Part shown: positions 1-8,632 of the stretch, one piece after another
Numbering within the stretch: the first letter of the stretch is position 1
Layout: every line of letters starts with the position of its first letter
Assembly: GCF_003013475.1 (NCBI RefSeq)
Contig: NZ_PXZO01000003.1
Location: 1-64,000 of the forward strand
Direction: 5' to 3'
Source of the DNA: Brevibacillus porteri
GTDB lineage: Bacteria; Bacillota; Bacilli; Brevibacillales; Brevibacillaceae
DNA: 64,000 bases
The notes under the pieces: model-generated
What the model was told of the DNA's origin: nothing
Databases searched by the model: none
Seen by the model: the letters and a program-made list of their open reading frames with translations, nothing else
Position numbers and translations under genes: made by a program

Positions 1-1
1 G

Positions 2-865
2 GCAGGGAGCGCAGGTGGCGGCGGCGGTGGAGGATACAGCGGCGGTGGGGGTGGAGGTGGTACAAACCTTGTGGAATCATTCGGAGGAGGTGGAGGCGGA
101 GGTTCCTTTAATGCCGGACTCAATCAGAAAAACGTTTCCGGTGTGGGAACAGGCGATGGTATCGTAGTCATCACGTTTGCGGCTGTTACACTCAATTTTA
201 CGGGCGAGCTTCAGACTTTCGTCGTCCCTCCTTGTGTTACTTCTATGACGATACAGGCAGTAGGGGCGAGAGGCGGAGGTTCACTTGATTTTGGCAGAGG
301 AGCGTTCATTCAGGGGGATTTTTCCGTCACGCCGGGTGAAGTATTGACCGTTTTGGTTGGTGGAATGGGAAATAGTCAAAGTGGCGGTGGCGGTACATTT
401 GTATGGCGGACTATAAACCCGGTGACAGCAGCCAATCTGCTCGTAGCAGCGGGTGGCGGAGGCGGGGAAGCCAATTTACTGCCTGGAAGGGATGCAGCTT
501 TAACCACAAGCGGAACGGCAGGAGCGGCTGGCGGAGCTGGAGGGATCAATGGGTTAGGTGGTGGTGCGGGAGCGCCAGACGATGGAGGAGGCGGTGGAGC
601 AGGCATTGTTGGAAATGGTTCTTCCTCCCCAGGTGGAGGCGGAGGTGGAACCGCGATCAATGCCGGTGGCGCGGGTGGAGCTCCTGATGGTGGAGGCGGA
701 ACTGGCGGTTTTGGAGGAGGCGGCGGAGGCGGAGCTAGTGGCGGTGGAGGAGGTGGAGGCTTTAGTGGTGGCGGCGGCGGAAACGGATTAGATCCCTTGT
801 TTCCTCTAGTCTCGTGGGCTCGGTGGAGGAGGTGGCTCATTCAACGGGGGGAGCAATCAGCTTAA
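2..865 (+). CDS. Glycine-rich surface-type protein, 5'-partial and broken by a frameshift
   Basis: The frame is open from base 2, so the gene begins before the window. It encodes poly-glycine blocks separated by a folded segment around 185-330 (FTGELQTFVVPPCVTSMTIQ), which resembles the Gly_rich_2 type of glycine-rich domain. A module ending in GGGSFNAGLNQ (about 95-128) recurs as GGGSFNGGSNQLN at about 828-860, but in the next frame. From about 810 the residues in this frame turn from Gly-rich to W/R-rich (ARWRRWLIQ) and a stop follows at 863. This marks a one-base frameshift near 810-821; skipping one base continues the protein into the next frame. No catalytic motif is visible; a structural, surface or spore-coat role is inferred from composition and the downstream half. 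Either a genuine pseudogene, a phase-variable gene or a sequencing error. Confidence 0.6.
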   Translation, partial: AGSAGGGGGGGYSGGGGGGGTNLVESFGGGGGGGSFNAGLNQKNVSGVGTGDGIVVITFAAVTLNFTGELQTFVVPPCVTSMTIQAVGARGGGSLDFGRGAFIQGDFSVTPGEVLTVLVGGMGNSQSGGGGTFVWRTINPVTAANLLVAAGGGGGEANLLPGRDAALTTSGTAGAAGGAGGINGLGGGAGAPDDGGGGGAGIVGNGSSSPGGGGGGTAINAGGAGGAPDGGGGTGGFGGGGGGGASGGGGGGGFSGGGGGNGLDPLFPLVSWARWRRWLIQRGEQSA

Positions 866-866
866 C

Positions 867-1907
867 TTGACAAGGATTGGGCTTGGCAATGGTCAGGTCA
901 TCATCAGTTTTCCTTTCGTCGAACCCCCGACCATCACCTGTCCCCCTGATATCAGCACCGGTACGGAACCAGGTGTGGATTTCGGCACGGTAACGTACAT
1001 GGTAACAGCGACAAGTCCTAGCTGCGGTATCGTCTCGATTTCCTGCAGTCCGTCCGGCGTCGTTCACAATTTCCCGTCTTTACCTGTAGCGGAAGTGGTT
1101 GAGACCATGGCGTTTCCGCAGGGAATGACAGTGGTGACGTGCACGGCAACGGATGCGGCTGGAAATACGAGCTCCTGTTCGTTTACTGTTACAGTTACGA
1201 ACGTATTTCCAACTGCCACGCCTCCGATCCCGAACAATTTGGAGGCTAGATGCATCATGGTTCAAGAGGTATACGACTGGGTAGTCTCTACGAACCGGGA
1301 ACGGAGCAAGGTATCCATCCCTGATGAATTCCTTCCGTTGGTTGATGAAGCCATACAATCTGGTCAGGACATCTCTATTCAATGCATAGAGCCTGTCGTT
1401 CCTCCGCCATTTCCGCTCTTTCATCGCTCACACACGGAATGTGTCTCCGATTTTTCTTGTAGGATCGTCAACGTTCGAAGAGTGCAGATGACAATCAATC
1501 AAACGACTTTTCTGGCAGGTATGGTACAGTTTGTTTTTCAGGCAACTGTCCTACTCCGCGTCTTTGCGAACGGTGACTTTTTGTTCGAATTCCCGGTTGT
1601 CGTTTCGTTCGACGATGAAGTGATTCTATGCTTGCCTGAGCCTTTGGACGAAAACAATATCACCTGCCGGATCACAGGTATTGAGTGCACGCCGAATGCA
1701 CACTTTCTACTTGGCGGAAGGGTCGAATTGGAAGTGATCATCTGCAAGGAGATTCAGGTACATGCGGAAGTCAAAATGGAGGTGCTGGGGAAATTTTGTT
1801 CCCCGCGTCCAAATAACATCCCTGCTCCTACTCCTACGCCCTTTTTTCGTTGCCCTTCTTTCGTATTTCCTCGGCAATGCCAATCGATTTTCCCGAGTCA
1901 GGATTAG
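867..1907 (+). CDS. C-terminal half of the frameshifted glycine-rich protein: HYR domain plus cysteine-rich tail
   Basis: This is the continuation of the preceding glycine-rich reading frame. The frame is open from base 810, right after an in-frame TAG at 807-809, and resumes the repeated GGGSFNGGSNQ module; the TTG at 867 is merely the first possible start and has no convincing ribosome binding site. Residues about 20-115 form an HYR-like immunoglobulin-fold domain (TCPPDIS..., TVVTCTATDAAGNTSSC...FTVTV), a fold used in extracellular adhesion proteins. The rest contains a motif RCIMVQEVYDWVV and several cysteines, and ends in a Cys/Pro-rich tail (FRCPSFVFPRQCQSIFPSQ) like those I associate with Bacillales spore or envelope proteins (inference). 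A terminator follows directly. Confidence 0.6.
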   Translation: MTRIGLGNGQVIISFPFVEPPTITCPPDISTGTEPGVDFGTVTYMVTATSPSCGIVSISCSPSGVVHNFPSLPVAEVVETMAFPQGMTVVTCTATDAAGNTSSCSFTVTVTNVFPTATPPIPNNLEARCIMVQEVYDWVVSTNRERSKVSIPDEFLPLVDEAIQSGQDISIQCIEPVVPPPFPLFHRSHTECVSDFSCRIVNVRRVQMTINQTTFLAGMVQFVFQATVLLRVFANGDFLFEFPVVVSFDDEVILCLPEPLDENNITCRITGIECTPNAHFLLGGRVELEVIICKEIQVHAEVKMEVLGKFCSPRPNNIPAPTPTPFFRCPSFVFPRQCQSIFPSQD

Positions 1908-1940
1908 GCGGGACAAAGTAGGATCACAACACGAGCCAAG

Positions 1941-1972
1941 GGGACGTTTCATAGGGAACGTCTCTTTTTTTC
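1941..1972 (+). terminator. Rho-independent terminator after the glycine-rich gene
   Basis: An inverted repeat GACGTT...AACGTC is followed by a run of seven T residues. It lies just downstream of the stop at 1907. Confidence 0.75.
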
Positions 1973-2125
1973 GTAGCGTGCAAAGCTTTCTGCTAAACGC
2001 GGTGGCTCATAGGCTTATGGCAGTGTTCTGATCGTACTCCGTTTTGAAATGAACATAGAAATGTCACCCTGTTACTTTTTAAGGTGAACCTATTTCAGAC
2101 AATGAGTTAGCCTGTTCTTGTTCCA

Positions 2126-2158
2126 TTCTAGGGAAAGGGTTGCTCTTTTTCTCTAGAA
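2126..2158. promoter_or_regulatory. Candidate upstream activator site for the sigma-54 activator
   Basis: TTCTAGGGAAA and TTTCTCTAGAA form an almost perfect inverted repeat centred near 2142, about 80 bp upstream of the expected transcription start of the -24/-12 promoter. This is a usual distance for an enhancer-binding-protein site. A second dyad, TCACC...GGTGA, lies at 2064-2087. Assignment to the regulator encoded at 5112-7187 is inference. Confidence 0.4.
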
Positions 2159-2197
2159 AATAGCCAAACTCCACCTGTTGCGTATTTTTTTAGTTAT

Positions 2198-2213
2198 TGG
2201 CACACTATTTGCT
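2198..2213 (+). promoter_or_regulatory. Sigma-54 (-24/-12) promoter of the peptide/asparagine operon
   Basis: TGGCAC-N5-TTGCT matches the sigma-54 consensus TGGCAC-N5-TTGCW, and the invariant GG and GC are separated by exactly ten bases. The operon downstream encodes a GAFTGAR-type sigma-54 activator, which makes a chance match unlikely. The first gene starts 52 bases later. Confidence 0.85.
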
Positions 2214-2264
2214 TAGTTAGAAAAGAGCAAACATTCAAACTTCTGCACACAAAGGAGACTTGCT

Positions 2265-3290
2265 ATGAACGTCGTTGCCAACGTATACCGGGGAGAACAG
2301 GTAGAGAGCTCACATCTCGGACATATCGCAGTCGTTGATTCGCAGGGGACATTGCTCTATTCGTACGGTGATCCCCATCGCCTTACATATGCACGCTCCA
2401 GTATGAAGCCGTTGCAGACGATTCCGGTAATCGAGACGGGGACGGCAGATCGGTATGGTTTTGAGCCGGCTGATCTTTCGCTCTGTTGTGCTTCTCATAG
2501 TGGAGAGCCACGCCATCGCGCACGTGCGCTCTCTATGCTTACGCGAGCAGGTCAGCCAGAAGCGACATTGCAATGCGGGACACATGTGCCACGTCATGAG
2601 GAGAGCTATAAACAGCTGATTCGAGAGGGCAAGCCGCTTACACCTGTATTCTCGAATTGCTCTGGTAAGCACTCCGGCATGATTGCCACCGCGACACATA
2701 TGGGGGAGGACGTGACTACCTATCATTTGCCTACGCATCCAGTGCAACAGCGGATTCTTGATGTAGTCGAAGACATAACAGGCTACCCCAAAGACAAAAT
2801 CAACCTCGGGACAGATGGATGTGGGGTTCCCGTCCATCAATTGCCGCTCGCCCATTACGCGTGGGCATTCGCCAAGCTGGCAAGACCAGAGGTGATCGAG
2901 AATACCGAGCGACGAAAAGCCGTTCAGCGAATTACGGATGCCATGACCGCTCATCCCGAAATGGTCGGAGGCGAGAATCGATATTGCACAGACCTCATGA
3001 CAGCCTTTGGCGGTCGTATCGTAGGGAAGGCTGGCGCCGAGTCCGTGTACTGCCTGGGCGATAGAGAAACAGGATGGGGCATTGCCATCAAAATCGAGGA
3101 TGGAGGACCACGGGCGATCAATCCGGTCGTCAATGAAGTGCTTCGTCAACTGGGAATCGGCATGGACGGTCTTTTGGAAACGCTCGCGGAATATACAAAC
3201 CCGCCTATTACAAACATGAGTGGTAACGTTGTTGGACGGATCAAGACATCCTTTAGTCTCACCAAGACAGATTTTTCTTTACGTGTATAA
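2265..3290 (+). CDS. L-asparaginase, thermolabile (AnsA/PF06089) type
   Basis: The 341-residue product belongs to the Rhizobium etli asparaginase II-like family, which is unrelated in sequence to the E. coli AnsA/AnsB enzymes. It would hydrolyse asparagine to aspartate and ammonia in the cytoplasm; there is no signal peptide. Conserved blocks are visible: SSMKP at residues 45-49, SHSGEP at 77-82, NCSGKH at 131-136 and GTDGCGVP at 182-189. The ATG follows a good AAAGGAG site. It is the first gene after the sigma-54 promoter and precedes a peptide importer, so it probably releases nitrogen from peptide-derived asparagine. Substrate specificity could differ (other amides) and is not proven by sequence. 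Confidence 0.85.
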   Translation: MNVVANVYRGEQVESSHLGHIAVVDSQGTLLYSYGDPHRLTYARSSMKPLQTIPVIETGTADRYGFEPADLSLCCASHSGEPRHRARALSMLTRAGQPEATLQCGTHVPRHEESYKQLIREGKPLTPVFSNCSGKHSGMIATATHMGEDVTTYHLPTHPVQQRILDVVEDITGYPKDKINLGTDGCGVPVHQLPLAHYAWAFAKLARPEVIENTERRKAVQRITDAMTAHPEMVGGENRYCTDLMTAFGGRIVGKAGAESVYCLGDRETGWGIAIKIEDGGPRAINPVVNEVLRQLGIGMDGLLETLAEYTNPPITNMSGNVVGRIKTSFSLTKTDFSLRV

Positions 3291-3314
3291 ATGGCATTCC
3301 CAGCAGTGCCGTTT
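3289..3314 (+). promoter_or_regulatory. Intercistronic hairpin between asparaginase and binding protein
   Basis: AAATGGCATT and AGTGCCGTTT form a 10-bp stem (two G-U pairs) with a six-base loop, overlapping the asparaginase stop codon. No U-tract follows, so it is more likely an mRNA processing or stabilising element, or a weak attenuator, than a full terminator. Confidence 0.5.
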
Positions 3315-3371
3315 ATTCATAAAGCAACAAAGGCTAATTGTTGTTTAAAAAAGAAAAGGGGGTCACATGCA

Positions 3372-5036
3372 ATGAACATGCGAAAAGGATGGAAGCTGCT
3401 TAGTACCGCTGCACTTGTCACTGTTCTTGCCATTACCGGTTGTAGTCAGTCGGCAACGCCACCAGCCGGGGGAGGTACAGCAGGTCAAGCGTCCACAGAT
3501 ACAGGTGGACAAGCCAATGTTGCTGCAAAACTCAAGCTCAATCTGAAGACGGAACCACCTTCGCTCGATCCACCAAAAGGCTTTGACAGTACTTCAAACG
3601 AAGTGTTGAATGCCACAATGGAAGGCTTGGTTCGACTGGACAAGGATCACAAGCCGCAAGCAGCCATGGCCGAGAAATGGGCAGTGAGTGAGGATGGGAA
3701 AACGTATACCTTTACACTGCGCGATAGCAAATGGTCGAATGGTGAACCAGTGACAGCGCAGGATTTCGAGTTTGCGTTTAAACGCATTGTCGATCCGAAC
3801 CATGCATTCCCGTCTGCTTTCCTCGCCTATTACATCGATGGAGCAGAAGCGTTCAACAAAGGAACAGGAAATGCAGACGGCGTACAGGTAAAAGCCGTAG
3901 ACGAGAAGACGTTTGAGGTAAAGCTGAAGGCGCCAACAGGTTACTTCCTCCACATCCTGACGCAGCCGACCTTCTTCCCGGTGAATAAAAAAGTCGTGGA
4001 GAGTAATCCAAAATGGGCGGAAGGCGCTGCAAGTATCGTGACGAATGGACCGTTTAAAATGGAAGATTGGGTTCATGACCAATCAGTGAAGCTGGTGAAA
4101 AACGACGGCTACTGGGACCGTGATTCGATCAAATATGCGGGAATCGAGTTTGTCATGGTCAACGATGAAAATACGCAATTCCAAATGTACAAAACAGGTC
4201 AGCTCGACATGATCCAGACCGTTCCAAACGATATGAAGAAACAGTTGATCGATTCTGGGGAAGCAAAGGTAGAAACGGAAGCGTCCATCTACTACTACCG
4301 GATGAACACGACAATTCCTCCATTCACTAACGCCAACATTCGGAAAGCATTTGCGCTGGCCATCGATCGCAAGACCTTGATCGACAATGTCGTGCAAGGG
4401 AAACAGACACCTGCCATGGCTCACGTGCCATTAGGCTTCCCAGAGCCAGACGGAGCGGATTTCCGCACAAAGGACGGGGATTTCTTCAAGGATAACGATG
4501 TAGAGCAAGCAAAAGCACTGCTGAAAAAAGGGTTGGAGGAAGAAGGGTGGACGACCCTCCCGCCTGTCACCATGACGTATAACACCAGTGATGCGCACAA
4601 GGCCATCGCGCAAGTTTTGCAGGAAATGTACAAGAAAAATCTCGGGGTAGATGTGAAGCTGGAAAACAAAGAGTGGAAAGTATTCCTGGCTGAACAACGT
4701 GCCCGCAGTCTTCAATTCTCCCGCTCGACGATCCCTGCTGACTACGGAGACCCGGTCAATTACCTGGAGCTGTTCGTGACTGACCATCCTGGAAACCGTG
4801 TCAACTACAGCAACAAAGAGTATGACGCACTGGTAGAGAAGATTCGCAACACTGCCGACGAAACAGAGCGCTTCAATCTCATGCATGACGCGGAGAAAAT
4901 TTTCATGGATGATATGCCACTCGTACCTATCTATTTCGGGACAAAAGTATTTATGGAGCAGCCAAACATAAAAGGCATCGTTCGCCATCCAGTTGGTACG
5001 ATTGACTACAAATGGGTAGAAATCGGCAATAAGTAA
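3372..5036 (+). CDS. Peptide-binding lipoprotein of an Opp/Dpp ABC importer
   Basis: The 554-residue protein is an SBP family 5 oligopeptide-binding protein (OppA/DppE/MppA-like). It starts with a basic N-terminus, a hydrophobic stretch and a lipobox ITGC with the lipidated Cys at residue 24, followed by a Gly/Thr/Ser linker. Typical family blocks are visible: LDPPKGFDSTSNEVLNA, KRIVDP near residue 140, and the C-terminal MPLVPIYFG. The frame is open further upstream, but the ATG at 3372 gives a proper lipoprotein signal peptide and follows an AAAAGGGGG site. It captures peptides outside the membrane for the DppBC/DF transporter encoded downstream. It is flanked by hairpins that may raise its expression relative to the neighbours. 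Confidence 0.9.
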   Translation: MNMRKGWKLLSTAALVTVLAITGCSQSATPPAGGGTAGQASTDTGGQANVAAKLKLNLKTEPPSLDPPKGFDSTSNEVLNATMEGLVRLDKDHKPQAAMAEKWAVSEDGKTYTFTLRDSKWSNGEPVTAQDFEFAFKRIVDPNHAFPSAFLAYYIDGAEAFNKGTGNADGVQVKAVDEKTFEVKLKAPTGYFLHILTQPTFFPVNKKVVESNPKWAEGAASIVTNGPFKMEDWVHDQSVKLVKNDGYWDRDSIKYAGIEFVMVNDENTQFQMYKTGQLDMIQTVPNDMKKQLIDSGEAKVETEASIYYYRMNTTIPPFTNANIRKAFALAIDRKTLIDNVVQGKQTPAMAHVPLGFPEPDGADFRTKDGDFFKDNDVEQAKALLKKGLEEEGWTTLPPVTMTYNTSDAHKAIAQVLQEMYKKNLGVDVKLENKEWKVFLAEQRARSLQFSRSTIPADYGDPVNYLELFVTDHPGNRVNYSNKEYDALVEKIRNTADETERFNLMHDAEKIFMDDMPLVPIYFGTKVFMEQPNIKGIVRHPVGTIDYKWVEIGNK

Positions 5037-5050
5037 TAAGTAAAATAAGC

Positions 5051-5092
5051 GAAGACAAGAGCGAATATTCGAAACGTTCTTGTCTTCACTTT
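5051..5092 (+). terminator. Strong hairpin (partial terminator) between binding protein and activator gene
   Basis: GAAGACAAGA and TCTTGTCTTC form a perfect 10-bp stem, with only a short ACTTT tail. Since no new promoter is obvious before the activator gene, this probably lowers but does not abolish read-through, leaving the binding protein in excess over regulator and permease. Confidence 0.55.
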
Positions 5093-5111
5093 ACATCTTG
5101 GAGCGGCTGAT

Positions 5112-7187
5112 ATGGACAAAAAATCGATCATATTTATTGCAAGAATGGATGAGTTTCTACAGTCCGTCGTTAGTCAGTATCATGAATTGGGGATCGGCGA
5201 TGATATCCATGTCGAGGCGATGCGAGTCGACCAGCTTCCGTTACGCCCGATCACGCCTGGTGCCCTCGTCATTGTATCCACCAAAAGCATTATCCCACTT
5301 GTACAAACGTATGTGCCAAAAGAATCCAGCATCATCATCGCCAAGCGAATGCTGCCATACCATAATTTGCGCGGCATGCTGGAAATTCCGAAAGGCGTGA
5401 AAGTGCTTCTCGTCAGTGACACCAAAGAGACTGCTGAAGAAAATGTGGAATTGCTGCGTGCCTCTGGGATGGATTTTGAACTGTATCCCTACTATCCAGG
5501 TGCTGACTATCCACCTGACATTGAGATTGCTGTAACGCCAGGAGAGGCAGAGCATGTCCCCCCACATATTCGCAAAGTTGTCGATATCGGGTATCGGATC
5601 ATCGATTTATCTACGTGGCTTGCCATCTACTCTCATTTTAAAAACGGCAATTTTCAAAAGGTGACCGCACGCGCCATGCAATCGTTGGTCGATATCACCA
5701 AAGAGCTAAACAACGAAATTCAGCATGCGCATCTGTTGAGTAAATATTTGGAGGCCATCGTCAATCGGATCGAGGACGCGGTGATTGCCATGGATGAAAA
5801 AGAAAACATCCGTTTTGTCAATCAGAAAGCAATCGAAACGTTGCAGTTGGAAGGGAATGAATTCGTCGGTGAGCGGGCGTCCAATTGCTTGCCTGCGAAT
5901 TTTTATCAGTTGATCCGGCAGTGTGAAGAGAACAAAGATGTTTTGGTAGATTGGGCGAACAAAACCTACTTTTTCCGCAAAATGCACATCGTCATGGAAG
6001 GAAGCTTTCTCGGGAGTCTGCTTTTGTTTCGTCAGGCTGCAGAAATTGAAAAGCTGGAGCACGATTACCGCATGCGCCTTTACAGCAAAGGATTGGTAGC
6101 CAAGTACCAATTTGATGATTTCTATGGGGAGAGCGTGCCTGTACAAAAAGTGATTCAGATTGCCCGCAAAATCGCAAGAAGCAACTCCACAGTGCTGTTG
6201 TTGGGAGAGACAGGGACAGGGAAGGAATTGCTCGCCCAGGCTATCCACAACGCTTCGCCACGCAGAAGAGAGCCGTTTGTCGGGGTCAACTTCGCTGCCA
6301 TATCGGAATCTCTTTTGGAAAGCGAGCTGTTCGGCTATGAAGAAGGGGCTTTTACCGGAGCGCGCAAAGGTGGACATATCGGCTGGTTTGAATTGGCCCA
6401 CAAAGGGACCATTTTTCTTGATGAGATCGGAGATGCCAGCGCGGCTATTCAAAACAGACTGCTGCGTGTATTGCAAGAACGCCAGATTATGCGCGTAGGC
6501 GGCAGCAAGATCATCCCGACAGATATTCGCGTCATCGCAGCAACGAATCAAGATTTGCAGCGGATGATTGCGGAAGGAGCCTTCCGTGCTGATTTGTATT
6601 ATCGTCTGAATATCTTGCCGATTCATTTGCCACCGCTGCGAAACAGACGGGAGGATATCCCGTGGTTGGCCCATCAATTTATGAAGAAATATTCCTATGA
6701 TTTGCGCCGCCCACCGTTTACGTTGACCAATGAAGCCATGCGGGCGCTCCATGAGTACGATTGGCCTGGAAATATTCGTGAGCTCGAAAATGTGATTGAG
6801 TATTTAGCACACGTCGTCGAGGATGAAGCGTATCCGTATCATTTGCCGTTTCTGCGGGAAATACCAGAAGCGCCGTTGCCTGTAGATGGTCTAAACAAGG
6901 AATGTGAAATCATCGTCACTGAATATAAAAAACGAGGATTTCTGGATGAAATCACGGCTATTTTGCAGGAGCTGGGGCAGGGAAGCGGTGGACGCTATAC
7001 GCTACTTGCACAGTTACAAGAAAGAGGCCACTCGGTTACCTTGCAACAGCTGCGCTATCGGCTGAAACTTTTGCAGCAGGATGAGCTGATTCAAGTGGGA
7101 AAAGGAAGACAAGGGAGTCAGATTTCCTCAAAAGGTGAATCGTTTCTTGCCTATCTACATCAGATGAAAGCAGGGGAACGCATATGA
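5112..7187 (+). CDS. Sigma-54-dependent activator with PrpR_N, PAS and AAA+ domains
   Basis: The 691-residue protein has an N-terminal PrpR_N/XylR-like sensor domain (about 1-175), a PAS domain (about 208-310) and a sigma-54 AAA+ domain (about 335-575). Walker A is GETGTGKE (365-372), the sigma-54 contact loop is GAFTGAR (412-418), and Walker B is TIFLDEIG (433-440). It should use ATP hydrolysis to open sigma-54 promoter complexes, and the -24/-12 promoter at 2198 is the obvious target, making the operon autoregulated. The C-terminus (about 610-691) is not a plain Fis helix; it reads more like a winged helix (RYTLLAQLQERG..., TLQQLRYRLKLL, GRQGSQIS). The sensed ligand is unknown; a peptide, amino acid or catabolite is inferred from context. 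Confidence 0.9.
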   Translation: MDKKSIIFIARMDEFLQSVVSQYHELGIGDDIHVEAMRVDQLPLRPITPGALVIVSTKSIIPLVQTYVPKESSIIIAKRMLPYHNLRGMLEIPKGVKVLLVSDTKETAEENVELLRASGMDFELYPYYPGADYPPDIEIAVTPGEAEHVPPHIRKVVDIGYRIIDLSTWLAIYSHFKNGNFQKVTARAMQSLVDITKELNNEIQHAHLLSKYLEAIVNRIEDAVIAMDEKENIRFVNQKAIETLQLEGNEFVGERASNCLPANFYQLIRQCEENKDVLVDWANKTYFFRKMHIVMEGSFLGSLLLFRQAAEIEKLEHDYRMRLYSKGLVAKYQFDDFYGESVPVQKVIQIARKIARSNSTVLLLGETGTGKELLAQAIHNASPRRREPFVGVNFAAISESLLESELFGYEEGAFTGARKGGHIGWFELAHKGTIFLDEIGDASAAIQNRLLRVLQERQIMRVGGSKIIPTDIRVIAATNQDLQRMIAEGAFRADLYYRLNILPIHLPPLRNRREDIPWLAHQFMKKYSYDLRRPPFTLTNEAMRALHEYDWPGNIRELENVIEYLAHVVEDEAYPYHLPFLREIPEAPLPVDGLNKECEIIVTEYKKRGFLDEITAILQELGQGSGGRYTLLAQLQERGHSVTLQQLRYRLKLLQQDELIQVGKGRQGSQISSKGESFLAYLHQMKAGERI

Positions 7188-8617
7188 GTGATTACTGGCG
7201 GCAGCAAGCGCTTCTGCAAAGAGAGCAGTACCTGGATGATTTGAAATCCTTTCTTTCCATTAACAGCATTGAAGACATGACGACGGCAAAAGAAGGAAAG
7301 CCATTTGGCGAAGGTGTTGCCGCAGCGCTTGAAACAATGCTCGCTCGCGGTGAGCTGGATGGCTTCCAGATCAAAAACCTGGATGGTTACGCAGGGACAA
7401 TCGAGTTCGGCGACGGGGAAGAAGAGATCGGTGTGCTCGTTCATATCGATGTGGTCACTGTGGGAGAAGGTTGGACGACCCCGCCTTTTGAACCGAGCAT
7501 TCGAGATGGTCGCATCTATGCGCGTGGAGCGATTGATGACAAAGGCCCAGCGATGGCTGCGTACTACGCGTTGAAGATGGTCAAGGATTCAGGTTTGCCA
7601 CTGACAAAACGTGTGCGAATGATCATCGGAACAGATGAAGAGAGCGGCTGGCTGTGCATGAAGCATTTTGCCGAGCATGATCGCATCCCGCCGATTGGCT
7701 TTTCACCAGATTCCTCCTTCCCGATGACACATGCCGAGAAGGGGCAGATCAACCCGACATTGACGATTCCAGTGATCGAACCAATCGAACGAAATGGAGC
7801 ATGGCAGTTAGCGTCATTTGTCTCCGGTGATCAAGGCAACAGTGTTCCCGAAAAAGCAATCGCTCTTGTACGACTGGACTCTCAGGCACGGCAGGAGGTA
7901 GTCCTTTCTCGATTGGCGGAAGAATGGGAAATGTTTCTGAATGAAAACCACACAACTGGTCGTATGGAACTGGTAGGGCTGGGACAATTGCAATTCACGC
8001 TCGCAGGAAAGCCGGCTCATGGGATGGCGCCATTCCAGGGCGTGAATGCGGGAACCTTGTTGGCTACTTTTTTGCGCTCGTACCCGTTTGGTGGCTCCTG
8101 CTTGTCCTTTCTTACGATGTTGTCTGACGTCCTGCATGAAGATTATTTTGCTCACCATCTACATATGGCTTGCGAGGATGAAGTGTCAGGCAAGCTGACG
8201 GTCAACGCGGGAATTTTGCGTTACGATTCCAGCGAAGGGGGGACAGTTCGGCTCAATATCCGTTATCCAGCGACTGTTTCCTGTGAGGAATACGTTGAGA
8301 AATTGAAGCAAAGGACGGCAGAGCTGGATTGGACGATTGCCGATTTGCGAACATCCAAGTCGCATTATGTGCCAAAAGATCATCCTGTGATCCAAACCTT
8401 GTCGCGGGTGTACGAGGAGCACACGGGAGAGCCAGCGACCCTACTTTCCTCAGGAGGAGCAACTTATGCCAAAATCATGCCGTATGGTGTTGCATTCGGC
8501 CCGCTCTTTCCAGGCAAGGAATCCATGGCCCATCTGACTGATGAATATGCCGAGATTGACGACCTGCTGCGTGCCATGGCGATTTACGCGCATGCCATTT
8601 ACGAGCTGGCTAAGTAA
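7184..8617 (+). CDS. PepV-like M20 metallo-dipeptidase
   Basis: The 477-residue product is an M20-family dinuclear zinc dipeptidase of the PepV/Sapep type. Predicted metal ligands and catalytic residues are His88 (VHIDVV), Asp119 (AIDDKG), the Glu pair 152-153 (TDEESG), Asp176 (FSPDSS) and a C-terminal His (SMAHLTDEY); length fits PepV (about 470). It would cleave imported dipeptides in the cytoplasm. The ATG overlaps the activator stop by four bases (ATGA), so the two are translationally coupled. The deacetylase/desuccinylase members of M20 are an alternative but fit the domain insertion less well. Confidence 0.88.
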   Translation: MSDYWRQQALLQREQYLDDLKSFLSINSIEDMTTAKEGKPFGEGVAAALETMLARGELDGFQIKNLDGYAGTIEFGDGEEEIGVLVHIDVVTVGEGWTTPPFEPSIRDGRIYARGAIDDKGPAMAAYYALKMVKDSGLPLTKRVRMIIGTDEESGWLCMKHFAEHDRIPPIGFSPDSSFPMTHAEKGQINPTLTIPVIEPIERNGAWQLASFVSGDQGNSVPEKAIALVRLDSQARQEVVLSRLAEEWEMFLNENHTTGRMELVGLGQLQFTLAGKPAHGMAPFQGVNAGTLLATFLRSYPFGGSCLSFLTMLSDVLHEDYFAHHLHMACEDEVSGKLTVNAGILRYDSSEGGTVRLNIRYPATVSCEEYVEKLKQRTAELDWTIADLRTSKSHYVPKDHPVIQTLSRVYEEHTGEPATLLSSGGATYAKIMPYGVAFGPLFPGKESMAHLTDEYAEIDDLLRAMAIYAHAIYELAK

Positions 8618-8632
8618 ACGAGGAGGACTTCC

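Noticed and set aside
376-840. Proline-rich open frame on the minus strand
   Set aside because: It is the complement of the glycine-rich coding sequence (GGN/CCN mirror), without ribosome binding site.
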